A stretch of DNA of 64,000 nt from Euryodendron excelsum (taxonomy: Eukaryota; Streptophyta; Magnoliopsida; Ericales; Pentaphylacaceae): positions 18,218,001 to 18,282,000 of the forward strand of contig CM065378.1 in NCBI GenBank assembly GCA_033060915.1, given 5' to 3'. The notes under the pieces were generated by a model that saw only the letters and a program-made list of their open reading frames with translations, searched no databases and was not told the DNA's origin. Positions 23,202-34,677 of the stretch are shown piece by piece. The first letter of the stretch is position 1. Each line of letters begins with the position of its first letter. A program made the translations under genes and the position numbers.

Positions 23202-23866
23202 TTGTTACATTTGCAATCCAGTTAACCGGATAAATTTTGACTTTGTGGCCTCACGAGTCTAATTGTATTGCACAAGTCTTAAATATTCAACAAAAAATTT
23301 ATAGTGTAAAATTCTAAGGGGTATTAATTATTATCTGTAATAGTATTCACAAAGATATAGTCATAGCAAATAATCTTTAGACGTGTCCAATTATATTGTA
23401 CTGATATAACATCTTTAGTCACTAATTAAGAAAATAAACCGGATTGGTTGATTCTGTAATTTTTGAACCAAAACATAATTGATCTTCTACAACCAAGCTA
23501 AGCTAACCCATAAAAATCGAATTGGTTTAGTTCAAGTTAAATCATCTACCATTTTGATTTATAATTTTAAAAATACCACTGTCACATTATATATTGTGAT
23601 AAGAATAAAATTTTTCATTTCATTAATATGGATCTAAATAAGCTACAAGTAGCGGCTGACTATAGCAATCAAACTTTGAGCATTCCATGTGACAAATTGA
23701 ATTGCCCGAGTTTCTCAAAACAATTTGAGAAACGGAATTGCTAAAGGAGTTATGGTGGAGATTTGATCCAATAATGAAATCTTCTCATAGGTTTCACAAA
23801 TTGTAATTTTAGGCTTGTAACCACCCTCGACCTAAGTTTTCCCAGTTGCTTTGTTTTTAGGGCTTT

Positions 23867-23973
23867 GCTAATTGCAGTTGCGATGGTGGCTCAACCGCCG
23901 ACTGGTGTGCTCATTGCAATTGCAGTGGTGGCTCACATCAGCCGACGGTTGAGCCACCACCACTGCAATTAGC
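23867..23973. repeat. Long hairpin with about 37-bp arms
   Basis: The left arm starts GCTAATTGCAGTTGCGATGG and the right arm ends CACCACTGCAATTAGC, its near-perfect inverse. A third copy of the ATTGCAGTGGTGGCTCA motif lies in the loop. The sequence is much more GC-rich than its surroundings. No gene is seen in 23202-24700 apart from this. Confidence 0.7.
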
Positions 23974-24449
23974 TTTTTTCTTGTTTTTATGCACAAGTCC
24001 TGTTATAGCTGTCGAACGTGCACACACTGTAGTTAAGTTATGCCCTTCATGAGTTGGAAGTGTTGAATATGTCATGCAAACTACCATTGAGCTTAGAGCT
24101 ATGAATAAATTTTGCAATTTTGGAAAAAGAAAAATATGAAAGAAAAGTGAATAAAAATATACTATTAAGCTTTGTTTTTGTTCATTTTTCTTTTATATTT
24201 TTTTCTGTACTTTTTTTACTAAAAACTCGAGTTTTAAACGAACTGTAAAAGGTTTAATAGAATGCTCTATCACAGGTTAACCAAGAAAAAGATAAAAAAA
24301 AAAAAAATGAAATAGTCACTTTAATTTGGGTGGTGGTGTCTATTCTGTACAACAACTAAAAAAAGTTTATATCTTAGTTATGAGTTTAGTCAAGTGATAG
24401 CGATGCTCTGCCCATGGCATGAGATGTAATCAATCAAATCACTTTTTTC

Positions 24450-24665
24450 TATTGGAGAATTATTCACATATAGGAACATATCATTCTTCTAAAAAATTTG
24501 TATGATACAAAAAAATTTTATCATAATAATATCACAATGATATTTTTTGAAACTAAAAACTATCACGATAGTTATTTTATTTTAAAATAAAAAAACTATT
24601 ATTTAAACACATCATTCAACATGTACAAAAATTTCATATGATTTTTATGGTTGTATGGGTAACTC
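24450..24665. repeat. MITE-like AT-rich palindromic element
   Basis: Imperfect inverted halves (AATTTGTATGATACAAAAAA, TACAAAAATTTCATATG) and an internal fold-back TATCACGATAGTTATTTTA...AAAATAAAAAAACTA. It belongs to the dispersed AT-rich family seen elsewhere in the window. Confidence 0.4.
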
Positions 24666-25592
24666 TCACAGATATTATTCGAGTGCCATTTGAATTTGAG
24701 GTGATCACTTACTTCTATTGGCCTCCAATCATTAGCATAGCATTACTCATTGGAGTGCCTTTTGAAATTGGTGTGATCACTAGCTTTTGTTGGCCTGGCC
24801 TCCAATCATAACAACGTGAACAAAGCAAAAGGTAAATTTTTACAAGACCAAGAAGGTCTTCAGTGAAATTGAGTGCGTTACGTGAGTGGTTGGGTTGCCT
24901 TTCCTCCGCCACTATTGTTTGTCTTATCTTACTCTTTACATGACATAAAGCGACCTCCAAACCTGCATAACCCACCAGCATGTGACTCACGAGTGGAACG
25001 CCCAGATTCGAGCTACAGTGTTCTTTCGGTGGTGAGTGGCCGTGCCGGAGTCAATGGATTAGAGCCACGGAGATGGAGTGGTTGAAACGTCAACTTATAG
25101 TTTTGGAGTACTGTTTTTTATCTGTCTCTACAACTTTGGAAATAAAAAGCTAGCAGACAAATGGTGGACGTAGTCTACGAATCCTGAAGGCTGAAACTGA
25201 ACGTCCACATGCAGTCTCATTCTCTATTACGACTTTTCTGATTATAGACAGACGTGCTAGTTTCTTTCACATATTGTCACCTTCAAAACCAAATTATGTG
25301 GTTGGATGTACCACTTGGGTTGCCTTTAATTGTTGAGTTAAAATTTTCTCTCTGAATAATTACGAGTTTGAATTCGTTTGCGATAATAGTTGTGTGAATC
25401 AGAACATTTCGCATTCCACAGTAACTATGACTTGTCCTTTCTAAGTCAGTAACTATACCTCAAATTGAATTTTTCACGAAGGGTAAGAATTCTTATGGTC
25501 ACTCTCAAAGAGAGTTGTTATGCTGATCGTCCCTCACCTTTTTACTAAGCGAAAAAAAAAAAAAGATGTGAAAGTCAGAGTTAGGACTTAGG

Positions 25593-25758
25593 GTGTGTTT
25601 GACACTCATGGAAAGAAAATGTTAATAAAAATGGATATTTTTTTATTTGATTTTCAAAAAAATAAAGAAAAAAGTGAAAATATACTAACTTTCTACACTA
25701 CAAATAAAACAAAGAAAATCCTTTCTCTTTCTAAAATCTCCTCAAGCATCAAACACAC
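25593..25758. repeat. MITE-like element with GTGTGTTTGA ends
   Basis: The left end GTGTGTTTGACACTC and right end GCATCAAACACAC are inverted. The interior is A-rich. Immediately followed by another element at 25770. Confidence 0.5.
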
Positions 25759-25769
25759 TTAGATTTAGG

Positions 25770-25935
25770 AATAATGCTCTACAAATAAAAAAATTATATA
25801 AAATTTATTACCAAAATAATGTGATTAAATAAAAATCATTCATTTAAAAAAAAAACACTCATAATTATAACTTTTATTTATAAAAATAATATTGCCACAT
25901 TATTTTAGTAAATTTTTTTTATATTCATAGTGTAC
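25770..25935. repeat. Member of the dispersed AT-rich MITE-like family
   Basis: It starts AATAATGCTCTACAAATAAA and ends TTATATTCATAGTGTACT, imperfectly inverted. The sub-terminal ACCAAAATAATGTG matches the inverse CACATTATTTTAGT. Same family as 2760-2940. Confidence 0.5.
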
Positions 25936-26994
25936 TAATCTAGCCCATGTGATATAGGAGTACTACTCCAAGTTCTGGAATTGTCAGTTCAACGCACATG
26001 CAACTTGGAAAAACGATAGTTTGGGCCCCTCATATATCGACGTTCATTTCACTGATGAATTGATGCTTTCTGGAGGTATCTTCGTGACCTACATGTTCTC
26101 TATATGTATGATACTGTTGCACCTCAATGTTTCGAAAATTGAACTATTGAGAGAACTAAAAAAAAATCGAATCACAAGTCACTGGTTTAATCGTTAAATC
26201 AATTGTTATTGGCTCGTGATGTCATAATTATGTTATTAATTTATTTATTAATAGTAATAAAAGGTGTCTTATTTTTCTACATTAGTTTTGATATTTAAAA
26301 TCTAAAATTTTAAAATTAAAATCTAAAATTTTGTCGTAAAAGATTGTCCAATATTGGTTTAATTGAATGCGTTACGGTTCAACTACAGTTCTTATTTGAT
26401 TTAATTAGGTTTTGATCCAAACAGATTTAAAAGACTGACCGGATCATTTTTAACCGATCAACGGTTCAACTAGTTGAACTAGCCGATCCGGTCATGTTTT
26501 TAAAACATTGGCCGTATTTATGTACATATAAGGATATATCCGTTTACATATACTCTTGTAGTTATCAAGAAATCATTTCAGAAAATTTTAGGAAACTTAA
26601 CAAAAATGCATTGTATAATATTTTGGTGTTTTATGAAGTTGATTTTTTTGAACTTAGTTTCCTAAGAACATTTTCTGAAAGAAACGAACAAATCAAATTT
26701 TCAGTTTTGTTTTTTGTTTTCCGTAGAAACTCTGCCAAACAAAGCTACGAACTTCCCACTTAATTGCCAGTCAATGTGTGTGTAGTAGTCCATTCTGGCT
26801 GGTTTGCGATCTCACATTCACACCTCCTAATAAATGTGATGCCTCCATTAAAGATGGCAAATAAGTTAGTTTTTATGCCAAACAGTAGTACTAGAGTAAA
26901 TTGAGTAGCAAAAGAAATAATATAGCCTATATAGGGTCTCATGAGAAGAAGAAAGGTAACAGATTAGCAATAAGAAAATTACATTTCTGTCCTT
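25936..26994. other. Spacer downstream of the UGT gene
   Basis: AT-rich, with no recognisable gene. 26100-26500 contains decayed repeat sequence rich in AACCGATCAA/TTGAACTAG motifs. Confidence 0.45.
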
Positions 26995-28419
26995 CTAAGT
27001 TCTATGGTTCCTCCATATCTCAGCCACCTCCGAAAGTGACTTGGTGGACGACCCATCTTGGCTCAAAACCTTTGCAGCAGCATCCTTTAGATCTCTCATC
27101 CTACTTCTCAGCAATTTTCCTTCATCTCCTTCAACAAGGCCTTTCACATATTTCGCAATCGCTTCTCGTCCCACTAGGCCGTTTTCGTTCACTTTGACCC
27201 TCCACGCAACCTTAAGATCATCAGTGAGCAAAACCGCATTCATCTTTTGCTCTGCATAGAGTGGCCATGCAATTAAGGGCACACCATGAACTATGCCCTC
27301 TAGGGTTGAGTTCCACCCGCAGTGGGTGAGGAACCCTCCGGTGGAGACATGGCTCAGGATTTGAATCTGAGGAGCCCATGAGGGAACTACTAGTCCCACC
27401 CCTTTGGTCCTATCTAAGAACCCCTTTGGCAGGAAATCGAAGGGGTCTTTGATGCTTTGACCACTGAAGTAAGTAGCATTTGCAGCCTTCTCGTGTGGGC
27501 TTCTAACGACCCAAAGAAATCTTTGCTCACTCAGTTCGAGTCCAAAGGCCAATTCAGTGAACTGCTCAAGAGAGAGAGTTCCACCGCTCCCAAATGAAAC
27601 AAATATGACCGAGTCGGGTGGCTGCTCATCCAACCATTTCAAACAAACCGACCCGCCATCATCTGCGCTGGTTGAACCGTTTTGTATCAGAGGTCCGACA
27701 GGATAAACCGGCGGTTTACCCGGCCAATCCTCCTTCAAAGCCTTGAAAGAACCCGGTTCCAAGTCGATGAAGCTATTGACCATGATCCCATGAGCCATTG
27801 TGTACCGTTTGGCATGGTGAAGAGTCCATTTGTAGGCCTCGTTCTTTCTATCCTGAACCGGGTCAATCAACTCTCCCCCATGAACCGGTACGCATCCGGG
27901 TAATTGGACCGGTTCAGGCAAGTCCCTATACTCGCAATCAGAACTTTCATCAAGCTTGGGCAAATAGAAGATCAACGACAACACCATCGCCGTTGTAGGG
28001 AAGAAAATGTACGGCAGCACACCGAATTCTTTGGCCAAATCAAAGGTGTCAGTACCAAAAAGATCGACCACCAAGGCTGAGAGACGAGTTGACTCGGCTA
28101 AAGCCTTGAACGAGTCGCGCAGAGCAGGGAGTGACCGAGTCACACTGAGAGAGATGCGTGTCTCGATCCAAACATCGTCGGGGAGGTCACTGAAGCTCAC
28201 CGGAGGAAGAAAGATGGAGTTTATGCATTTGGGTAGGGCTTCAAGTACAGATTTCTGGGCTTTCATGGGTGAACCATCGGTTGGCATGATGAAGGTGACA
28301 GAGAAGTTGTGGTGGAGGGCGACTCTCTTGGCGAACTCAGTGAGTGGGATGAGATGACCCATGCCCGGTGTGGGCACAATGGCTATGTGGGCTGTTTGTT
28401 TAGCTTGAGTGGCTTCCAT
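26995..28419 (-). CDS. UDP-glucosyltransferase, UGT72B type (hydroquinone/arbutin synthase-like)
   Basis: An uninterrupted frame of 474 residues, the normal length for family 1 plant UGTs; UGT72 genes are typically intronless. The catalytic pair is present: H22 in PTPGMGHLIP and D119 in VVDLFGTDTFD. The C-terminal PSPG box is complete, 44 residues from W348 (WAPQIQILSH) through HCGWNSTLEG to Q391, ending in Gln as in glucose-preferring enzymes. The substrate-side segment IFFPTTAMVLSLIFYLP and the whole backbone resemble UGT72B1 and arbutin synthase. These cytosolic enzymes glucosylate small phenolics such as monolignols, hydroquinone, vanillin or xenobiotic phenols; the true substrate here cannot be read from sequence. 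A TATA box lies about 70 bases upstream. No lesion is seen. Confidence 0.95.
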   Translation of the reverse strand: MEATQAKQTAHIAIVPTPGMGHLIPLTEFAKRVALHHNFSVTFIMPTDGSPMKAQKSVLEALPKCINSIFLPPVSFSDLPDDVWIETRISLSVTRSLPALRDSFKALAESTRLSALVVDLFGTDTFDLAKEFGVLPYIFFPTTAMVLSLIFYLPKLDESSDCEYRDLPEPVQLPGCVPVHGGELIDPVQDRKNEAYKWTLHHAKRYTMAHGIMVNSFIDLEPGSFKALKEDWPGKPPVYPVGPLIQNGSTSADDGGSVCLKWLDEQPPDSVIFVSFGSGGTLSLEQFTELAFGLELSEQRFLWVVRSPHEKAANATYFSGQSIKDPFDFLPKGFLDRTKGVGLVVPSWAPQIQILSHVSTGGFLTHCGWNSTLEGIVHGVPLIAWPLYAEQKMNAVLLTDDLKVAWRVKVNENGLVGREAIAKYVKGLVEGDEGKLLRSRMRDLKDAAAKVLSQDGSSTKSLSEVAEIWRNHRT

Positions 28420-28485
28420 TTTGGACTTGGATTCTGAATGTTGAGTGGCTTCCAGATTGGCTTTACATTATAGTTATTTATCTCT

Positions 28486-28494
28486 CTATATATA
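28486..28494 (-). promoter_or_regulatory. TATA box of the UGT gene
   Basis: CTATATATAG on the minus strand about 70 bases before the ATG at 28419, within a GA-rich context. Confidence 0.6.
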
Positions 28495-28499
28495 GGAGA

Positions 28500-31400
28500 G
28501 AGAATTTTTTTTGATCGTTGATATTGAATTTCCAATAAAATGCTTTACTTTATGAGAGAGAAAACCAAAAGTAGATGTACGTAACTTTTTATGTCTAAAC
28601 TACGTGAATTCTGAACCACATATAAACTTTGACAAGTTAGTGAGGTTGTGCGTGGGGTTGGTGACATCAGTCAATGCATCATAGGATCTGTACAATCAGA
28701 AAAATTATTTAGTGGTTTTGCAGCACCAGACTAATTTTACTCCATCACTTATATATTGGTGACTCTCTTCATTAAATGAGATTAAATATTTTATCTAACA
28801 GGTAAATAGTCAATTTTATATGAGTATGAAGTGTAAAAACACGTGCCATTTAACAGGATTGATTGATGACTTGGAGAGACATGTCTAACCCTGCCGTGTG
28901 TGTTATGCCACTGATGTTTGTCTTCCATGCAGTCATAAGTAAATGTTGGAATTTTGTTATTTGTTTCAAATTTTAAATAGAAAAACTCTTAACTAAATCG
29001 GGTTCGTTCAATTGGTCAAGTTATTGGTCTTCTTTTAAAAAATCAAGAGTTCAACTCTTATACTTGGCCTACTTTTGATTGAACAGGGAATATAATTAAT
29101 TAATCAAAGTGTACACAAGATGTCCAGACATACTCTGCTGCTGAACCAAAAAAAAAAATTAGAAACACTCTTGTTTCCATTGAAATTATTGTGTTTTGTT
29201 TCATTTATTGCTAAATATCTATTTCACAAGAAATTAGTAGAAGTCCACACTTCTTATTGGAATGATCTTTTAAATTTAAACAAGTTGCCAACTTTGAGAG
29301 TTACATTCAACCTTTATGACACATCCATAATATTTTCTTTAGTACATTGTGAGAGAGTTTTTGTAGGTACGGCCAACGTAAACTACGAAGCCAGTAATTT
29401 ATTCAGTAATTTTTTTTTTATCCTTATTGATGTACAGTTATAGAATAATAAAATACAAAGATAATTTTGTTGGAAAATTTGTATATTTTTTTTAACTTTA
29501 AGCCATGAAAAAGGTGAGACCTACACATCTTTTTAAGTAGGTCCATGGTTTTACAAATTAACTTCCCTGAGGAAATTAAGTTCATGTTATCATTTGCTCA
29601 AATTCATGAAAGAGTAAATGAAAAAATTAGCTTCAAAGTGTCCATCATAACCATGTTAATAGTCGGATAAAATGTCTTGTCTTACATTGAATTTTTTATG
29701 AAACTTTTCAAAGGTTTATAACTCCTACCTTGGACTTGGGTTTTGGTTCAAGTGGGCAACCAAGTTTTGTGTCGAAGGCAAAGGACTTGCCCAACCATGG
29801 CTCCACCATTGTGCACCACCCTAAAGTAAAGAGAGATGACTAAACTTTATGGTAAAAACAAAACCTTTTTTTTTTTTTTTTTTGCAACTAAATTTGAAAT
29901 CATTTTACCGTAATTTCAGGTTTGGGCAAATTTCACCCGACAGACGGGCCGGGCTTTGAAAATAATTTTTAGGGCCGTCATATTTACAGGCTGGTCTTGG
30001 AAAGGGTGTTTTATGACTGGCAAATTCTATTCATACACGCATCATATGCGCATATATGTTTTGTATGCTATCTAATTTTGTCTTGGAAGGCGTTTGGCAG
30101 AGCTTTGTGACGCGAGTATTTGCAAGCCAACGAGCAAACTGGGGTCTCATGGACCCTATGAACAGGTTATGGACGGCCCTAATCTGAAATCTCATGGACC
30201 TTATTTTGAACTCATAAGGTTTGTCCATATCCGTTCATCTGCAAAAATTACACCTCATGTTTGTAAAGGAGTAAGGGCACGACATACTTTAATAGTATTG
30301 AATAATTTCTCAATTAAGCTGATTTGAGATTTCAAATGACCATGAACTGTTCAGTTGATAGGACTTAGAATGCTTCCCTCTTGTAAATTAGACTACCTAC
30401 CTTGAAGTGGCTCTAATACGGCCTTCACTCCAGGGTCCGTCATCTTAAGGGACATGATTCAAGGGCCTATTCAATAGTAGTGGCATTTAAACAATAGCTC
30501 CTTGCTTTTTAAAACCCTCTATTTGATGAAAGCATTTAAACCATAGGCCCCGATGATGGGCTATGGTTTGATGTAGATGGGTGATCCCAAGATGAATGCA
30601 TTTGAAATTCCTTTTACAACTCCTATCAAATTTATAATTAAAACAAAAAAATTTACATTAATGTTGTGCTTGGAATCTGAATTTATCAAAAGAAAAAAAA
30701 AAATTGCGCGGAAAGAGAATAAAATAAAAGAGAATTTTTGTTTTTTTTTTCACATTTTTTTATATTTTTCATCACCAAATCTTTAATTCAAACACAGCGT
30801 AAAAATTAAATTACAAAAACACAAGATAACTCGATTTAACTAATTCTTTTTTCCAACACTTGGGGACGCTACATGAATATGGTTTCGTCATTTTGCTACA
30901 TCAATAGTTATTATAATCTCAATATACATTGTTTTTTATTTTTTTTTATATATCTCAAACCAAGTTTATTTCGATTTTCGTCATTCCCTAGCATTAATTT
31001 CAAATACGTAATTTTTAGATCCCATGGCTCTTAACTATTCGGACTTGCTGCGTCGTCGTCACCTGCCATTGCACCGCCGATGCCCCGGGAAACATTGATG
31101 ATCGATCAGTACAGCTTCAAAACCAGATTCTCTCAGGCCACTCATAGCGGCATAGCCGTGTTTTGCAACTTGCAATTCCCTTCAGTTCAGGGAATTCAAA
31201 AGGGCTCCAAAGTCCAAACCGTGGTCAAGCAGTATGAAAATACGATTGGTAGAAATTTTCAAAATTCAGATTCTAAGGCATCACTCAAATTTTATATCCG
31301 CAGAGAATGTAGAATGATTGGATGTGCACACCCATTAGTTGAAAATGAAACTAAAGCCATTTGTTGAATCCTACGCAGTCCTATCAATTATTTGAGACCA

Positions 31401-32531
31401 CTCTAAGATCTTTGATTAAATAATTATTCTATTTGTGAAATAAAAAAATTACATAGACTTTAAAATTAGTTGTGATGTTCAAAAATTATTCCGGACACCC
31501 TATCATAAAAATACAAAACCAAAAAACAAAGAAAAAAAGCTACCAATATTTGATCAGTTGGAATGTCACATACAAGTCACTGTATGGATGTGCCATTTTC
31601 CATAAATTGAGTCAGCGGCTCATCTTAACCAAAAATGGTCAAATTACGCCACAATGACCTTTATGAAATTAAGGCCAAAAACAATAGTCATACACTTGTT
31701 CATTTTTTTTTCTCATCGATTTTTTAAGCCAACTTGCTCACATCTCGATTAATTTAAGAATCTGTGCAATTATTTCATCTCATACAAATTGAATAATTAT
31801 CAAATCAAATACCTTAAATTAACTCCAAAAAATTAATAGCAATTACAAGCTTTTGAACATGAGACTTTAGAAATAACAAATCCGTCCAAGCTTGATCACC
31901 CAACCAACTCCTTCAATGTAATTTATTTAATAGTTTAAAACTTATGTTTATAATTTTTTTAAAATGTGTTTGGGTGAGTACCTTAAAAAAATAAATTATG
32001 TCTAATCATGTTTTTAAAAAAAATTATTTTTAAAAGTAACTTATTAAAAATAAGTTATGACTCATGACTCACGATTCCTCGTCTATCGATGTCAGTGCAC
32101 TGCACCGTTAAGCATATCGTGAGAGAGGAGAACTTGTGCGGATTAATTTGTTGACAAACATAGGTCTACACGAATAGGAACTGCTAGTGATTTTGGAAGA
32201 GCCCAGCTCAAGTTAGAGATCATTGCATGTATGGTTATAACTTCTTCTGAAAGGGTTAGCCCCGTCTTTGTTTTTGTTTTTCTTCACCACTCGGATGTAC
32301 CAAAGAGCCTTCTTCTGAATTCCTCTTTTATTATCCACTTTAACCAAAATTTGACCTGATCAGCTTATATTATTTGGATCATCAATATGCCAAGGTTCAA
32401 TACCTTTATGAGCGACTAAAGTCATTACATATAATATAACAACATTCTAAAACAATCTAAAACAGTATGGAAACAGAACTTGGCACACTACGGACAGAAT
32501 ATACAATCACACGGTCAAAGTTTTAGGTCTA
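28500..32531. other. Long gene-poor spacer
   Basis: Four kilobases without a supportable gene. 28975-29100 has a weak Pol III box-B-like GAGTTCAACTC. 29870-30330 contains repeated CTCATGGACCYTAT motifs that look like decayed repeat DNA. 31020-31367 has a GC-richer open frame with no recognised domain. The rest is AT-rich. Confidence 0.45.
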
Positions 32532-33050
32532 TCAAGCACATGAAATACCGATAGAAGCGGGCTTAAACCGGTCTGAGGCTGACCTCTTCCCTAGTGACTT
32601 AAAATCCGGCGAAAGGCCGCCGTAGTCTGCACCGGCCTCTGGAACCTCCGGAATCGTAGAAAGCCCACCGGACCTTTCGTGAAGAACGTAAAATCCTGCT
32701 CGTCTTCCTTCTAGCATCTTAAACAGTGAGCTGCTGGTTTGTTTTGGCCCAAAAATGGATCGAAGAAGTTTCTGAAATGAACGAGAAAATTTTGAGGACT
32801 TCTTGGACACGGGTTGGGTCGGTGGCGGCGGTGGTAGATGGGCTCGACGATCGGCTAAATGAGGCATCGATAGGGTTCTTGACGATATGGCGGAATCAAG
32901 TTGGCGTTCGAATGATTTGAGCTCGAAAGAGTCATAGAGTGAACTACCACAATCCCATACAAGAGACTTGGCTTTCTCATCAGTTTGGTTTTCTTTGTCT
33001 TCTTGAACTTTCTCCATTGTTTGTTCCTTGGGAGATGGAGATACCGACAT
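32532..33050 (-). CDS. Conserved plant protein of unknown function, 172 aa
   Basis: A single open exon of 172 codons from ATG 33050. An internal ATG at codon 12 is an alternative start. The N-terminus is charged. It is followed by a WDCGSSLYDSFELKSF block (W32-Y39) of a type I associate with small plant-specific proteins, then a proline run (LPPPPPTQP, 72-80) and a basic stretch KKSSKFSRSFQKLLRSIF (83-100) that could be amphipathic and bind membrane or a partner. The C-terminus is Gly/Ser-rich. There is no signal peptide or membrane span. A (GA)n run at 33064-33089 lies in the leader and a CATAAAAAGG TATA-like element near 33180. Function not known. Confidence 0.8.
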   Translation of the reverse strand: MSVSPSPKEQTMEKVQEDKENQTDEKAKSLVWDCGSSLYDSFELKSFERQLDSAISSRTLSMPHLADRRAHLPPPPPTQPVSKKSSKFSRSFQKLLRSIFGPKQTSSSLFKMLEGRRAGFYVLHERSGGLSTIPEVPEAGADYGGLSPDFKSLGKRSASDRFKPASIGISCA

Positions 33051-33063
33051 GGTTATCTATGTA

Positions 33064-33089
33064 GAGAGAGAGAGAGAGAGAGAGAGAAA
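33064..33089. repeat. (GA)n microsatellite in 5' leader
   Basis: GA run just upstream of the ATG at 33050 on the minus strand. Confidence 0.9.
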
Positions 33090-33359
33090 GAAGAGGGGTA
33101 GGTTTCCTTTTGCTTTATCCAATGGTGTGTGAGCTTCAAATGCGATTGTTATGACCAAAACAGGAGACCTTCACGTCCCCTTTTTATGGACCATGAAATT
33201 CACGCGATTTCATTTGTGTAAACACCACATTTAATGAGAAATGGTCGGCCATAAGACTACTTACGTTTATAGTTTAGTTCACATAGGAACACCATTTTCC
33301 AAGTTTTGATTCTTTCAACACCACTTTATGCATACAAATTTGCATCAAAATTGCAACTA

Positions 33360-33535
33360 TTTGGGCAAAGTTTTTATACAAAGAAACTATATCTGTAAAA
33401 ATTTGACAGTGATTTTTCAAGATTATGAACCAAAATAATGTTTTGATTTTTAAATGAAAGAATCATAAAATGACACATCATTCTATAGTAAAATTTTGTA
33501 TAAAAATTGAGTTTGTATAATAATTTTCTTTTATT
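33360..33535. repeat. Member of the dispersed AT-rich MITE-like family
   Basis: Contains the family core (ATGTTTTGATTTTTAAATGA...AAATGACACATCATTCTATAG) and ends with ATTTTGTATAAAAATTGAG, an imperfect inverse of its start (TTTTTATACAAAGAAAC). Confidence 0.45.
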
Positions 33536-34424
33536 CAACGCACGCGAATTAATAACTCAACATTTTTGCTGAGGCACAAAATCAAGAAACATAATTAAAA
33601 CTCTCTAGAACCAATGTCGTCGGTAAGATGGGCTTACACACCAGATCAAGGATGAAATTGTGACATTATTATATTAAAAATTATAGGTATAGAGTAATCA
33701 TCTAATACATATATGATTGATGGTGTTGGTTACGTAGGGTAGAAGTGCTTATTAACAAAGGCAGTTTGAGGGGTTCACATTACCAAATATCCAGAGAACC
33801 AACTATTAAATGGACATTGATGCTAGGGTTATCATAGTTTTGGTCCGTCTCAACTCTATATATATTTGTTTTTGGATAATTATACTTTAGGCCATTGCGA
33901 TTTGAGCGAAAATTAAATGAACCCTGAAATTTATAAAAAGTAAACACATAACCTTCATGTGGTTTAGACTTAATTGTAAAATTAATGAAAACTGTTAGAG
34001 TTAATGGTTATTTTGTCATAGGAGTATTTTTCTCATCTCATTTCTAAAAAATAAATATTAAAAAAACGACTTTGTCTTTTTATGTCAAAATAAAAATAAA
34101 GAGTTGTCATTCGCATGGACATTTTTTTCATTTCACTAAATTTGTTGTGATTCTATTCACTTTACAGATAAGTCTAAATCATAAGGTGATGATGAGTTCA
34201 CTTTTAAACCATAAGGGAGTCACCTAATTTTCGTTCAAACCACAATAGAGTAAATATAGTGTAATTATCCCATTTGTTTTCTATTCTGCTGTCAGTACTC
34301 TTCTTGATATCAAAGATATATATGTTTGAAATTAAAACTAAGTGTTAATTTAGACAAATTTGGCCTTAGAATTCCATTGGGTAAAATTTCTTTAGATAAC
34401 CTGTCCTCAAGTTCCAATAGGATT

Positions 34425-34442
34425 AAGAAGGCTATCAAACCA
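34425..34442. repeat. SINE target-site duplication, left copy
   Basis: AAGAAGGCTATCAAACCA, matched with one mismatch by 34660-34677. Confidence 0.8.
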
Positions 34443-34659
34443 ACCCCCAAGGGCACAACGTGATTGGTAAGGACGGAGGAGGTAGGCGGCTTTGATCATA
34501 AGGTTCTGAGTTCGAACTTTGCTAGTCACATTTGAAAGGCCTGCTATTTACCTGAGGTATGGTAGCTGAGGGGGCCATCCTCTCTATTTTGACCAGTTAT
34601 CTCCGAATTCTTGAGTGCAGGTCGGGCTAGTGTTCTAGGTAAAAAAAAAAAAAAAAAGA
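34443..34659 (+). mobile_element. tRNA-derived SINE retroposon
   Basis: A 217-bp body flanked by 18-bp direct repeats. It begins ACCCCCAAGGGCACAACG and contains a box-A-like GTGATTGGTAAGGACGG followed about 45 bases later by a box-B-like TGAGTTCGAACTT, the internal RNA polymerase III promoter of a tRNA-derived SINE. It ends in an A-rich tail (17 A, then GAA). The body after box B is not tRNA-related. Non-autonomous and mobilised by a LINE in trans. One mismatch in the target duplication suggests moderate age. Confidence 0.85.
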
Positions 34660-34677
34660 AAGAAGACTATCAAACCA
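34660..34677. repeat. SINE target-site duplication, right copy
   Basis: AAGAAGACTATCAAACCA directly after the poly-A tail. Confidence 0.8.

Noticed and set aside
28975..29100. Second SINE with a GAGTTCAACTC box-B-like motif
   Set aside because: No convincing box A, tail or target duplication.
29120..29443. 107-codon plus-strand frame
   Set aside because: AT-rich, low-complexity translation with no conserved motif.
31080..31367. 95-codon plus-strand frame
   Set aside because: No recognisable domain, no promoter or splice context; left as unassigned.
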